Positions 33,736 through 46,365 of a stretch of DNA of 64,000 nucleotides are shown here, piece after piece. Position 1 is the first letter of the stretch; every line of letters starts with the position of its first letter. The notes under the pieces were generated by a model that saw nothing but the letters and a program-made list of their open reading frames with translations, had not been told where the DNA came from and made no database searches. The position numbers and the translations under genes were made by a program. Origin of the DNA: Eurosta solidaginis (Eukaryota; Arthropoda; Insecta; Diptera; Tephritidae); contig NC_090322.1 in NCBI RefSeq assembly GCF_040869045.1, positions 273,446,662 to 273,510,661 on the forward strand. Reading direction: 5' to 3'.

Positions 33736-36700
33736 TTTTACTTATCAGTAAACAAAGTTAGAACTTTTTACTCAGCATGTCGTGAGTTACATTGTGCCTA
33801 AAACACGTGTGATATCTTATCCGTCAACTGCCTGACAGGATGTTCAATATGACTACTTTTTAACGTTTTGACAGGGTGTTCAATATGGCGGCGCATAGGG
33901 CCGGCTATCTTCAGCGGGTGATAGAAAGAGATACAGAATGAGACAGCGATAGTCAATTACAAATCAGGTGATCCATTCTATTTGTAATTTTGACATCCGT
34001 CTATGCAGAAGTCATCGCACTTGTCTTATCCACAATGGTGAGTTATTTTTTATTTACACTTAATGATTAGGAATTTACAGGAGCTCGTTGGTTAAGTTGT
34101 TAAAAATCTAGAAGGATTACAACTTTAGTGTCCTACAAAATATTGATCCCTCTACAAGATTTGTCTCAACCTAGAAAATCTTTGGCAAGACATTGCATCA
34201 TAGCAGCTTTCTGATGCCTCCGGAAAAAAATGTTTTTAAGGGAGAATGACGGAATTTTCAAGTTTTAATATGAAATGTTAATTAATGAGCATCAACTATC
34301 CTTCGGAACCAAAGATAAAACTCTTCAGAATTCTGTACAAATGACTGACAGACATCTTGTGATCAGTTTAACCTTTAAATGGAATCTAAAAGTAAACTAG
34401 GTTTTTATAGAAAAATACAACGGTTACTTGATTCAAATTGCTGTTGTACAGTGTTATTAGGATTGTGCCGGTTAGAGTAAATATTTGATAACATTTTTAA
34501 GTACGAAAAAGTATTTTTTATCAAAGAGAGTTAACAGCCTTGAATGAAATTTGGTATATAGATAATGTTTCACAGTCCAAGAACTTTTTTGTAGTTTTTG
34601 CTTTTAGTTGTTTGAATTAAACGCAATATGCCAATCAATGAGGTATTTCTAAGTGCGGTTGCTGCCTGTGGTTACCTCTTAGGTAAGGTTGAACTGGCCG
34701 TTCAATAAAAACGTCACATATACTGAATGGGATCGTGGTTTTTTAGATATGCAAATGATCGGAGAGCGCATAATCTAACCACACCGCGGTGTTTCAGTCT
34801 ACAAACTTAGCAAATTTTACCTTTAACCGTTCATACGATATCGCCAGAAAAAGCAGAGGAAAACTTATTTTAATAAGTAGACGCTACCACGACCATTTTT
34901 AAAAATATTCATGTTTATTGAGTTTGGTGCATGCAAACCTACATGCCAAGTTTGAAAATTAGGCATTGAAATATCGAATAAATCCATTTATAAGAAATAT
35001 TTGATAAATACTCGTGTTCAGATGAAGTAGAATGTCAAATTTCATCCAAATGAAAGTTATTGTAAAAATACATGTGGGCATGAGCCTTCCGACGTATGGG
35101 CGAATGGATGGGCGAATGGATGCCTGAGCATTGCTAAACATTTAATTTATTTCGGTCGAGTCAGTGAAGGCGATGCAAAAATCAGCTTAGGATACCGCGA
35201 AAATCCGAAGACGCTACCAATATAATGGTAGGGGCTGCCGACTTGAAATGTATTTAGCGAAAGACGAATGCGACTGTACATTCCAATGGACGCTCGAGAG
35301 CTATATCTGAATAATGCAACAAATTTAAATATAACTTGTCATTGTTCAGTTCTGCAAGTCACAAACTATCTCTTCAAATATTCAACTGAAGCAAACCTGG
35401 AGTCTAGTTCATGGATTTCCGAAACACTGTTACAGCATACCAAAAGAAATATTCCAACACGAAATCTTATGATTTTCAAAGACTTTTATATGTAACATAC
35501 ATAAATCGAAATCGATTGGGACCTAAAACCGAAACTCAATTTCCGTAATTATTATATGAAGACTTTTATAAATTAAATAAAATTATTTTCGGATGACTTA
35601 AACAAATTTTATTGGCCCAGTATTATTTTGAAAGATATTTTTTTTCATATTTACTGAAATTTTTGTAATTATTTTGAAACTTGAAAATCAAATAATTATT
35701 ATTTTAGATGTCTGCATACCTGCATATATATATCTATAGGTATAACAGAATTCTTGTTTTTGCCAAGTTCAGAAACTGATGCAGTTCAATTTAGCACTTG
35801 TCGGCAAGAGGGATTTTTAAGGGAAAAATATTTTGGCTGGAAATATTGATTGCCATGGAGACGATGGAGATCGTTATCTCAAGATAATTCAGTGATATAT
35901 GTATATTAGGGTGGGTCAAATTTATTGTTGAAAAGGCACATCCAATTTCAGAATCTATGGGTTTTTTGTAAATAACTTTTGACTGAAATAAAATTTTTGA
36001 TTTTCGCTTTCGGACTCTTAAAACGGAGGTCGGGACGCGTCTTTTGATGTGACCTTTGATAAATTTCGATAAAAATTAGGTGGTGCTCCGTCTTGTAAAA
36101 CGTTACCGAAACTAATGCATGTGTTATTCATAAGTTAATACTTCTTGGCTGTAGCCGTTAACAGTTTTATAAAATTTGTGTTTTTGATGGAATAATAAAA
36201 GAATTGTAGAAACATATATCACTCGTCTTATTGTAAACAGATTACCTCAAAATTTAAGTTTTTTGGGAGAATGCAATTCAAGCTTTGTTATATGGTTTGT
36301 ATATGGTTGAATTCTCCGGCTAATTTCTAGGGCACTGAAGTGGGTGGCTAATTTTTTGCTAAAGAATATTTTTATAATAGTTTGAAGAATTTGCTATATT
36401 TTTCCTCTGTATTTTTCATTACAAATTGATTCACTTTACTATACAAATATTATGCAGCCAAATATAACTTTCAGAAAATTTATAAAACAAAGATGCATAG
36501 ACATCTATTTTAGCTAGTTTCATCTCATTGAGTGTAATACGAGACTGAACATAATGTCGTCATCCAGTTAATAATATTGTATCATAATATCTCAGAAAAT
36601 TTGAATTTCACGTTACATCAGTTTACAAAAAAAATGTACATATTTTTTTCTTTTTATTCCAATTTTGGTTCATACATTCTGTATACTAAACTAAATTAAT

Positions 36701-37316
36701 GTATAACATTCAATCTACTCCGGTAAACAAACTTAAACATTCATTTTTTATATCAAAGTATTCAAATAATTGCAGATTCGCTTGTTAAAGATAAATTGAA
36801 GCGATCGCCATAGCTGTAAAAAATAGCCGCTATTCAAAAATAGCCGTATCTATTTTCACTGATAGCACAAAATCGCCTTCAAGCCTTTTTAGAGACCATT
36901 GTAAATTCATACAAGTGGCGAATGTTTGAAAAAAAAACCTCGTAAATCATTTGCTCAATAGTGTTTTTCAAACATTTTTGTAGACGACTGGTACATTGCC
37001 CTACTCACATATTTTAAAATGTTTGCTTAGCTGGATTCTCATATTTTCTCTATTAACTAGCTTTTGAAAATTAATATTAATTTGTAGTCTCATTTTCTGT
37101 AGACACGAAATTGTTGAATAGACCAATAAAATCTAATACCTATATGACACTACTTTATTTTGTCTCGGATTCCAAACTAAAAAACTGACGCAACTTTATC
37201 GGAACCTCAAAATACAAAAACACTTTCTACCATGGGAAAGCGAGACCACTATTCCCCCAAAATTAGTGAGTTTGACATCTTTTTGTCTATGTTTTAAATT
37301 TTAATTTTTCATTCAC
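33736..37316. other. 3.6 kb without recognisable genes
   Basis: AT-rich sequence. A GATGGGCGAATG duplication lies near 35095-35125 and a near-duplicate TGTTCAATATG phrase near 33840-33890. Isolated DINE-like wording (GAATGAAATTTGGTA near 34543) suggests very old repeat debris. Confidence 0.45.
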
Positions 37317-38135
37317 ATTTTTATACCTTTCATGAACATGAAATGGTATATTAACTTTGGTCCGATGTTTGTAACGTTGAGAAATATAGAAGATAGACTC
37401 ACCATTAAGTATACCGAATTGATTAGGGCTACGAACTGAGTTGATATAGCCATGTCCGCCTGTCCGTCCGTCCGTCTGTCCATCCGTCTGTCTGTTTGAA
37501 CGCAAACTAGTTCCTCAAATTTTGAGATATCTCAATGAAATTTGGCACAAGGATGTATTTTTGTATTATATTAGACATTCGTCGGACCCGGTAGGATCGT
37601 ACCACTATAACATATATCTCCCATACAACCGATCGTTCAAATAGAGATTTTTGGCCATTTCTCCCTTAATTTAGAAAGTATAAACGTCAAACTCGGTGAT
37701 ATATATTTTAATATATCATAGAAATTTTCTGAAAAAAATCACTTTGATCGGAGCTATATATAGTATATATCAAATACAACCGATCGTTCAGATAGAAAGA
37801 TTTTTGGCAATTTCTCCCTTAATTTCCTACATAAAAAAAATAAACTTGGTGATATATATTCTAATATATCATAGAAGATTTCATGAAAAAATCATTTCGA
37901 TCGGAGCTATATATAATATATATCTCATACAACCGATCGTTCAGATAAGGGGGTTTTTGCCATTTTTATTTTATATTTATCTTAAAAATCGTTTAGGTAT
38001 GTACATCTGTTCACTATATATTTCTTATCTTATACATTTGGAGATTACGAACGGGATAAGATTATTGTTCAGCCCCATTCATGAAAGGTATAAAGCCTTC
38101 GGCACAGCCGAAGACAGTCCCGTCCTTACTTTTTA
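37317..38135 (+). mobile_element. DINE-like element, third subfamily
   Basis: It begins TTTATACCTTTCATGAACATG and ends AAAGGTATAAAGCCTTCGGC followed by CTTACTTTTT. It carries a CCGTCCGTCCG microsatellite at 37453-37490 and the phrase GATATCTCAATGAAATTTGG shared with the other subfamilies. The middle contains imperfect tandem units of about 140-160 bp (CCGATCGTTCAGATA, GATATATATTCTAATATATC). Confidence 0.65.
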
Positions 38136-38519
38136 AAAATTAAAACAATGCAAATAACACGGGAAAATTATTTCGGTCTCCGATGGTTCACTTTATCACA
38201 AGAAAGTGATTTTAGTTGTGTTTTTATGCACAAATTTTTCAAACTGAAAACAAAATTTTCATTTGTCAGAATAAATTAAGAAAAAACGGCCAAAAAATCA
38301 TTAGAAATACAAACTGGCTCGTTTGTTTTTAATGAACTAGGTTGTATTTTTCTCGTATTTCGTTAGCTTTTATTAAACGGTTTTATTTAGGTTGACTTGA
38401 CTGGTTGGATGGTTGGCACGAATTTTGTAATTGAAATTTAAGAAGCTTCACGATAAGCTACAATCTTGAAACTTGGAATATAGTTCAGAACCCGATGACA
38501 ATGCAATAATAAGAAAAAA

Positions 38520-39600
38520 ATTGCCGCTAGGTGACGCAAGGATCGAGATATTCACAAAAATCGTATTTGTGGTCCGATTTGGCTCATATTTGGAACACAT
38601 AACACATACGAGAATAGAAAACGGCCTATGAAAAAATCGCCGCTAGGTGGCGCAAAGATCGAGATATTGAAAAAAATCGTATTTGTGGTCCGATTTGGCT
38701 CATATTTGGAACACATAATAAATACGAGATCAGAAAGCGACCTATAAAAAATCGCCGCTAGGTGGCGCAAGGATCGAGATATTCACAAAAATCGTATTCA
38801 TGGTCCGATTGGGCTCATATTTGGAACACAAGAATAGAAAGCGACATATGAAAAAAGCGCCGCTAGGTGGCGCAAGGATCGATATATTCACAAAAATCAT
38901 TTTTGTGGTCCGATTTGGCTCGTATTTGGAACACATAATACATGCAAGAATAGAAAGCGACATATGGAAAAATCGCCGATAGGTGGTGCAAGGATCGAGA
39001 TATTCACAAAAATCGTATTTGCGGTCCGATTTGGCTCATATTTGGAACACATAATACATACAAGAATAGAAAGCGACTTATGAAAAAAATCGCCGCTAAG
39101 TGACGCAAGGATCGAGATATTCACAAAAATCGTATTTGTGGTACGCTTTGGCTCATATTTAGAACACATAATACATACAAGGATAGAAAGCGACCTATGG
39201 AACACACAACACATACAAGAATAGAAAGCGACCTATGGAAAAAGCGCTGATAGGTGGTGCAAGGAGATATTCACAAAAATCAGTATTTGTGGTCCGATTT
39301 GGCTCATATTTGGAACACATAATAAATACGATAATAGAAAGCGACCTATGAAAGAAATCACCGCTAGGATCGAGATATTCACAAAAATCGTATTTGTGGT
39401 TCGATTTGGCTCATATTTGGAACACATAACACATACGAGAATAGAAAGCGACCTATGAAAAAATCGCCGCTAGGTGGCGCAAAGATCGAGATATTCAAAA
39501 AAGTCGTATTTGTGGTCCGATTTTGTCCATATTTGGAACACATAATACATACATGAAAAGAACGCGACCTATGATGCCCTATTTGGCTCATATTTGGAAA
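38520..39600. repeat. 115-bp tandem array, about 9 units
   Basis: Units carry CGCCGCTAGGTGGCGCAAGG, ATCGAGATATTCAC and TGGTCCGATTTGGCTCATAT. The period between equivalent phrases is about 115 bp. Some units are partial (39180-39260, 39360). The period is not a multiple of three and the short minus-strand ORFs repeating CSKYEPNRT change frame, so it is not a protein gene. Confidence 0.85.
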
Positions 39601-39849
39601 AAATATTACATACTGTCCGGTAGAAATGACCTCAAAATATCTTGGAGTTGGAGGAGGGACAAGAATACGTGGCGCAGAGTCGAGTAAAGTTGGAAGGATT
39701 ATATATTTAGAAATTAGATTGTAACAAATTGTCAGGAAAGTCCTTGCAGTAATGAGTCACTAAATGAACCAAAAAGATTGAGAAATAATGGGCAATTAAA
39801 TAAAGACTAAAAACTTGAAAATAAAATAATTTAAAAAAAATTTGAAAAA
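39601..39849. other. Short unannotated stretch
   Basis: AT-rich sequence; nothing recognised. Confidence 0.4.
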
Positions 39850-40193
39850 TTGAAAACAATACTTACATGAAGTAATAATAATACTAAAATCTAGAAAATA
39901 ATTAGTTAGGTAGGTCCTAGGTACTACTTAGTCATCACACTCCTCATCAATCTAGGGCGTTGATCAGACAATTAAATAAAAGCGTTGGACGCGTGAAATT
40001 TCTAAAAATGTGATTAGGGTTCAGTTGGTCTTATATATGACTATCAATAGAAATTTACGCGTCCAACGCTTTTATTTAATTGCCCGATCAACACCCTAAA
40101 TTGATGGGGAGTGTGATACTAGTACCTAGGACCTACCTAAATATATTCCAACTTTTAGTATTATTATTACTTCATGCAAGTAATGTTTTCAAT
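39850..40193. mobile_element. 344-bp hairpin MITE
   Basis: The arms of about 150 bp are inverted copies with few mismatches. The ends are TTGAAAACAATACTTAC and the complement of TTGAAAACATTACTTGC; the inner landmark AAAGCGTTGGACGCG occurs on both arms. The central loop is short. No target duplication was certain and the superfamily is unknown. Confidence 0.8.
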
Positions 40194-40861
40194 AAAACCG
40201 TTTAACTTAAGCAGTTTTTATAGTTATTTTATTTAAAATATAGTTTACACATTTACACCAGTACTGAAAGAGTATTAGGAGGGAGGGCGACAAAAAATAT
40301 AAGAGAAAATACAATAAAAATACAGAGAAAATAAAGTCTTATAATTAATCTTTAAAATTCGTATCTTTTCGGAGTCAGAACTGATCTTAGATTGTCTTCA
40401 AGTAATCCTTTGCATGTTTACGTAAACAAAAAAATTAAGAAACCCGTCATCCAAAACGAAAAAAGCTACAACAATTTAAATTTTCGTTATACTTTGTAAG
40501 ATTTCTCTAACATCTCCAAGAATCAAATAACAGTTTATACACTGCTGAAAGCACAGAAATTTCCTTTTCTAACAACATATAAGTTTTGTGCGTTAAAGTT
40601 ATAGGCCGATATATATCGATCAACCAATGAAAGAGGGGTAACGGACGCGGCAAATTTTATACACCAATAAAATATGTTACCCGACCATTCCGGAAAATTT
40701 ATTTTATTTTTGTTAAGAAGGACACGTGACTATTGAGCATCTGAAAGCTTTTTAATTTTAAGTCCACGTTTGCTTATTGGAACAATTTTTATAGATTTTT
40801 GGTAACAGCCGCGACCCAAGGATGAATTTATTAAAACTTCAATTTCCATAGTTTTTTATAC
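40194..40861. other. Intergenic, nothing recognised
   Basis: No gene or repeat family was identified. Confidence 0.4.
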
Positions 40862-40874
40862 TTTTTTAATGCTT

Positions 40875-41194
40875 GGCAGCCGCCGTGGTGTGATGGTAAC
40901 GTGCTTCGCCTATCACACCGAAGATCCTGGGTTAGCAAAGGATGCCGGGCAAAGCAACATCAAAATTTTAGAAACAAGGTTTCTCAAATAGAAGAAAAAT
41001 TTTCTAAGCGGGGTCGCCCCTCGGCAGTGTTTCGCAAGCGCTCCGAGTGTAGTGCAGATGCCGTTCGGAGTCGGCATAAAACAAGTAGGTCCCGTCCCGC
41101 CAATTTGTAGGAAAAATTAAAAGGAGCACGACGCAAATTGGAAGAGAAGCTCGGCCTTAAATCTCTTCGGAGGTTATCGCGCCTTACATTTATT
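40875..41194 (+). mobile_element. tRNA-derived SINE, full length with 13-bp TSD
   Basis: It is flanked by TTTTTTAATGCTT at 40862-40874 and 41195-41207. The head GCCGTGGTGTGATGGTAACG has an A-box-like motif, but the B box is damaged here (GGGTTAGCAAAGGATGCCGG, an insertion against GGTTCACACCCCGG of the 51.9-kb copy). A conserved 240-bp body ends in CGCGCCTTACATTTATTTT. It is about 320 bp long. RNA polymerase III transcription is inferred from the tRNA-like head. Confidence 0.88.
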
Positions 41195-41207
41195 TTTTTT
41201 AATGCTT

Positions 41208-42340
41208 AACAAAAGTTTAAAAAAATTTTAATAAAATAAAAACTAGAGATCTGGGTTGACCAGCACAACAAGATAAAGGAAGGATGTTATATTTTGTTAG
41301 TAAAACATCCAAAGTCACAAAACCGATGAAACTTTTTTTGAAACCATGCCTCTCTGTCCAGGATGAGGGGAATAAATAGCTACTTTATTTCCACATCATA
41401 CGCATATTTGTCCTTTAATCGCAAGTGATAGAAAAGTCTGACCAATTTTGACTTTAGGTTCGTGGTGAACCTTATTTGGAATTCGCCCATATGCGAGATT
41501 TTTCTTGAGCGTTTTCTTATGATTTAGATACCGCGTTTTAGACATAGTGCACTAAAATTTCATTGCACTAAGCATTCCATTGCCAGTAATTTTTTTAGTG
41601 ATAGTGAAAAACTTCTTTTCTTCCCCTCAATATATATAAGTAGTAGTGGGCAGTTATTTGCACAATTATTTTGAGGTAATGGATTTTTTTTTTCAAGAGT
41701 CTTTAATAAATTTTTGTGAAACAAATTGGCAAAAACAACTTTCTTTCATTACTTAATAGAAAAATGTGTCCAATTACACCAAATTAAATAAATTTTCAAT
41801 TTAAGTGGTGATATATATTTAGTCCTACCAAAGATTTACAAGGTATAATCGAAACAGCTGTCGCCTTGTCCGTCCTGATGTCACGTTGTTTAAATTTTTC
41901 CCAAATTATTAAATAAACTACCAAATTATATTTAGTTACTTTCCCGGCAAGAACAGTCTGTAACGTTAGATAACTTGTACAATCTCGAAATGGAGAAGAT
42001 GGTGAGAAAACTACACTAGTAATCAAGTCGAATATTATTAGAGAAAGAATTCATCAGAATCCCATTAGAGAACTTCATTATTTTTCGATTGGAGAACTAT
42101 ATTTTTTCTCGATTTGATATTTAAGTCCCGTTTTGTTTGAGAACGATATGTTTTTCGAGTCGTCCTCTAACATTTGAGATTCGAACACAGTAACGCTGTT
42201 AAAAAAATAAGTTTCAAAAATAGCAGTAACTTAGCTAAGCGATCATTTTAACAATTATACTATTCACTAAATTTTCTCAACCCCAACACTCGAGTAAATA
42301 AACCCAGTTGTTATCGTTGTCAAGTCTCACATATTGTAAT
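41208..42340. other. Intergenic, nothing recognised
   Basis: AT-rich sequence; short ORFs without domains. Confidence 0.4.
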
Positions 42341-42592
42341 TTATAGTTGTTGTTGTTGTTGTAGCGATAAGCACACTCCCCTAGGCCACCCCGCCCTACC
42401 AGAACAGAATTCAGCACGGGTAGGTGACGGGTGACAATTGGGTTGCAGAAGATATATATTGCGTTGGCAATCCCTTGAAAGGGTTGCGCTACATAACCCC
42501 TCGAATCAATTTGATATTTTAGTCGCCTCTTACGATAGACATACCTGCCTCGGGTATATTCTAAGCCCCCTAACCCGCTTGGGCTAAGCTGA
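42341..42592 (-). mobile_element. CAA-tailed retroposon, truncated copy
   Basis: On the minus strand it starts GCCCAAGCGGGTTAGGGGGC, contains CGTAAGAGGCGACTAAAATA, and ends with CAACAACAACAAC. It is the same family as 45308-45726 but shorter in the middle. Confidence 0.72.
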
Positions 42593-43680
42593 TGCGGCTA
42601 AACTATCAAGAAAGTTATTAAATTTATTTACTGACTTGAGTAACCAAATTATTATTATAATGAAGTTTGATTTGTGATTTTTGTTTATAAAATGCCATTT
42701 GAGTTTGTGGCGTATAGTTTGTCATGGAACGCTACTGCAAATAATGCAAGAGTTGCTGGTGGACGCCATTCCGAAAAAAATATAAAGGACAGGAGATGTT
42801 CAAATAATATGAAAAATACTTAACTTAGCTAATTCTTCACAGAATGTAAGGAGCTAACAAACGGTTAGTTCTTTTTTCTCAATTCCTCTTTGACCTTTTC
42901 ATAAATTTTGACATTTCATCACCAGGAACTCAATACTTAGTCCCGTTTGACATCATTCAATTCTTGAATTCTACTCGTTGACGTTCCCTTTTGTGCTTTC
43001 TATTCCCGTTTACTTTTATCAATTTTCTTGAAAACATGTGTGAAACAAAAATAGCATAGAAGCAGAGAGAGGAAGATATAGCATGAAAAATTTGAACGAC
43101 TTGACGGTACGAATGCTGTTGTACCCTTCCCCTCTCTTTTCCCAGCCTTCGCGGATGACGCGGCAGACTTGAACTCAAGAATAGTATGGTGTAGAAAGGG
43201 ATTTAACAAGTGTTGGTAAAATCATTTTGGTGAATCACTCAATCGACAATGCAACCAATATTAGACTAAGGCAAAAACCTCGATTTCAGAAAGGGGCAAA
43301 GTAAGTGAATCTCGCTACAGGGGTAGTTATCAAATCTTCATCTAACTTCAGTGTTTGCTGGGTTACTCTAATGCGAAAGAATGCTTACGTTTAGTCATAA
43401 ACTGTCAATTGAATGAGGATACACGGTTTAACTAAAGAGGAGTGGTACTCTTTACGAAATACATTTGTATGTACCAAGTTGGCGGGTATTAGAAAATCAG
43501 CTTCTTCACATTTTTCAGCAGGTTTACAAAAATATATTGTGATGGCTGGGAAGAGGATGTATCATTTAATTAATACAATCTCTTACAACGAACCCAAATA
43601 CCCCATGGCAATGTGTAAAAGCTTTTTTAAAATCCCCGCCAAGTGATACATTACAAATTAAAATTGCAAAAAGTTCAAAC
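42593..43680. other. Intergenic, no gene recognised
   Basis: The 77-codon ORF at 43413-43646 shows no family signature and I do not call it a gene. Confidence 0.4.
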
Positions 43681-43956
43681 CGACGCACATAGGTAGATTT
43701 TACGAATTTATGCGGCCAAAATTGAAAATTTTAAAATTGGTGCAAATACAAAATCCAAAATCGCTCATCGTTTACAATAGACCGGGCGATAATAAACCGG
43801 TCTTCTCGACTTTTATAGACAACCGGGGTTCCCCTGCCGCTAGTCGAAACTTATTATTCTCCCACTTTTTCGATTTTTTACTTTTTACGTATTTTAAGTA
43901 ACCCATTTTTAAACGTCAATATTTTTAGTTTTAAGACAGTTATCAAAGTAAACAAC

Positions 43957-46365
43957 ATGGATTCGAGTGCTTCAGGTAAATATCAATATTTATTGAAGAA
44001 ATCGTCAACCTAGCATAATAAAAGACCCATCATTTTGAAGCTTTTAAGCATATTGCGTTTTCTTGAAAAAATACTGTCCATTTTTTAATTCAAAAGCATT
44101 TTAGTTATATTATCGCCTCCGATCGCCTCAAAATGTTTATGCATTTTAATAGTGGGTAGTCTTTTCTTATGGTTCTGATGAAAATCAGCTGCGGACAGGT
44201 GCGGCTGGGGTAAACAAAGATACATTAAAAAAATGTCCAAACACATTTTTTTTTTTCATTTTCATCGAAGATTCTCCTGGTTCATCTGGAAAAAAATTAG
44301 TTACCCGTCAATTTCTCTACGGAAAAATGCAAAGCCAGAAATTATCAACAATGGATGAAAAATTGGGCTATTTGGAAAATTACCTGCTTTCGTCTTATGG
44401 TGACACAGAGGAAAATATAAAACAACTAAAGGTAAATATTAATTACCATGAGGCAAAAATGGTCTGAAGCACATAGAAAAGAAGACAGATTCATAAAACT
44501 AAACCAGTCATGGCTTAATGGGACATTTGAAATCCCTATCCAAGACCAAAATCGTCCCGGCCGCCCTTCACGATCATTTATAGAGTCAAGTGAGAGAAGC
44601 AAGCGTCGCCAAACTGAAGTAATTCGCTCGGCCGTAGACGATTCCATTTTAATTCATGCTGCTCAGTCAACTTTGAGAGCTAAGGGACTTCGAAACACAT
44701 CCGAAATCCTTAAGGAAATCACAAAATTACCAACAATAGCACAGAAGTACAAAAATGCCTACAAGTCATCAAGTGAGCTCGGTAAACCCAACATATTAAT
44801 GCCTCAAGAAGCGTTGGCGATGTTTATAAAGGCCGACCTTACACGACAGCAATACGATGTCATACGCGAGACAAATAAGTCACTTTATCCATGCTACGAC
44901 AAATTATTAGATGCCAAAAAAGAATGCTATCCGCTTGAACAACTCATAAAAGTGACGAGTCTGTATGCAGAACGCACTTTGCAAAGTCTTATTGACATAA
45001 CTCTTATGCGCCTTTCAATGTACTTGTTACTATTAGCGAAGAGCATAGAAAAACTTTAATTATTATAAACAAATGGGGATGCGATGGCTCCCAGCAAGTC
45101 AGATATAAACAAAAGTTTGAAAATCCTGCCGACTCGGATGCCAATATATTTTTGAGCTCATTTGTCCCTTTACAAATATATTGTGGCAAAAATAACAAAA
45201 CAGTTATTTGGGAGAATCTAGAGAGTGTTTTGCACTTGGCCTATAAATTAAAAGTTAAAAAATACAGACAGAGAAAAACCGCTGAAGAAAAAGACTTGGA
45301 GAGTGGTGCCCCAGCGGGTTAGGGGATCAGAATATACCCGCGGTAGGTATGCCTGTCGTAAGAGGCGACTAAAATACCAGATTTAAGGGGTTGTGTAACG
45401 CAACCCTTCAGGTTGCCAGCGCAATATATAGCTTCTCCGAACCCAATTGTCAACCTCGCCTATCCGCGGCGAATCCTGTTTCACTAACAGACGAGGCTCT
45501 GACGACCACAAGCTCCTCATGGAACTTGGGAGTGGGGAGGGGGGAATTGCCTGCAGGTTTAATGTGGCCACATAAATCGTTCCCGAGATGGTCGGGCTAG
45601 CACCTTAATGGTGCTGTGGTACCGGAGCGTACCGGATCTTTATTCGGCAAAGGACCATCACATCGATAACACTCCCCAAACCCTTCGGGGAGCAACCTTA
45701 TCGCTACAACAACAATAACAGCAACAACTTGGAAGTGGTCGCTAAAAAAAAATCCAAGACAGATTTAAAAATGAGACCGGGTTACTCATTGACATGCCCA
45801 AGCCCAACTACGGTAATACAAATGATGGAAACACCAGCCGCAGATTTTTTGAGAACCCCCAATTGGCTTCCGATATAACTGGTGTGAACTTCGATTTAAT
45901 TTACAGACTGAAAGTAATTTTAGAAAATATTTCCAGCGGATACATTATTGATGTTAAGAAATATGATGAGTATGCCCTGGATACCGCCAAATTATATGCA
46001 AAGCATTATTCTTGGCACCTGATTACTCCTACTCTGCACAAAGTGCTCATACATGGTGCTGCAATAATAGAAAATGCACTTCTTCCAATAGGCCAGTTGT
46101 CGGAGGAGGCTTAAGAAGCTCGAAATAAGCACTTTCGCAAGTACCGCGAAGATTACGCAAGAAAATTTTCCCGCGAGCAGTGTAACCGCGACATATATAA
46201 TAGACTATTATTGAGCTCTGATCCTCTCATTAGCAGTGTAAGTACAAGACAAAGAAGGAAAACGAAAGTGTCTAAATCGCTTTCCCCGGAATCTCTAGAT
46301 ATGCTTTTAGACACTAAACCTGACTCCGCTTTATCAGAATCCTCGGCCAATGAGGATCTGGAGTA
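43957..46365 (+). pseudogene. Transib transposase (RAG1-core homologue) relic
   Basis: Exon 1 is 43957-43975 (MDSSAS). A 295-bp intron (GTAAAT..CGAAG) leads to exon 2 (44271-44431, DSPGSSGKKLVTRQ to NIKQLK), joined in frame. A second donor-like GTAAATATT at 44432 is followed after only about 16 bp by the next coding block (44448-45059; FEIPIQDQ, SKRRQTE), so that intron looks collapsed. After a frameshift near 45040 comes INKWGCDGSQQ (first catalytic Asp, codon 45083-45085; RAG1 has CDG), then SDANIFLSSFVPLQ. The retroposon interrupts the sequence. The last block (45760-46365) has HKVLIHGAAIIEN, LPIGQLSEEA, an in-frame TAA at 46112-46114, then EARNKHFRKYRE. This is the region equivalent to the catalytic Glu segment of RAG1. 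The protein is clearly inactive. The Transib identity rests on these motifs plus the TSD. Confidence 0.8.
45308..45726 (+). mobile_element. CAA-tailed retroposon, inserted in Transib
   Basis: It is bounded by ACTTGGA(G)AGTGGT at 45294-45307 and 45727-45739, a target duplication with one indel. It starts GCCCCAGCGGGTTAGGGGAT, contains GTCGTAAGAGGCGACTAAAA, and ends with CTACAACAACAATAACAGCA. The variable target duplication and microsatellite tail indicate target-primed retrotransposition (SINE-like). No A/B boxes were evident, so the parent element is unknown. Confidence 0.75.

Noticed and set aside
38552..39591. Minus-strand ORFs repeating CSKYEPNRT
   Set aside because: They come from the 115-bp tandem array, shift frame between units and lack start or context of a gene.
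43413..43646. 77-codon ORF upstream of the Transib
   Set aside because: No family signature and outside the TIRs. Chance ORF is likely.
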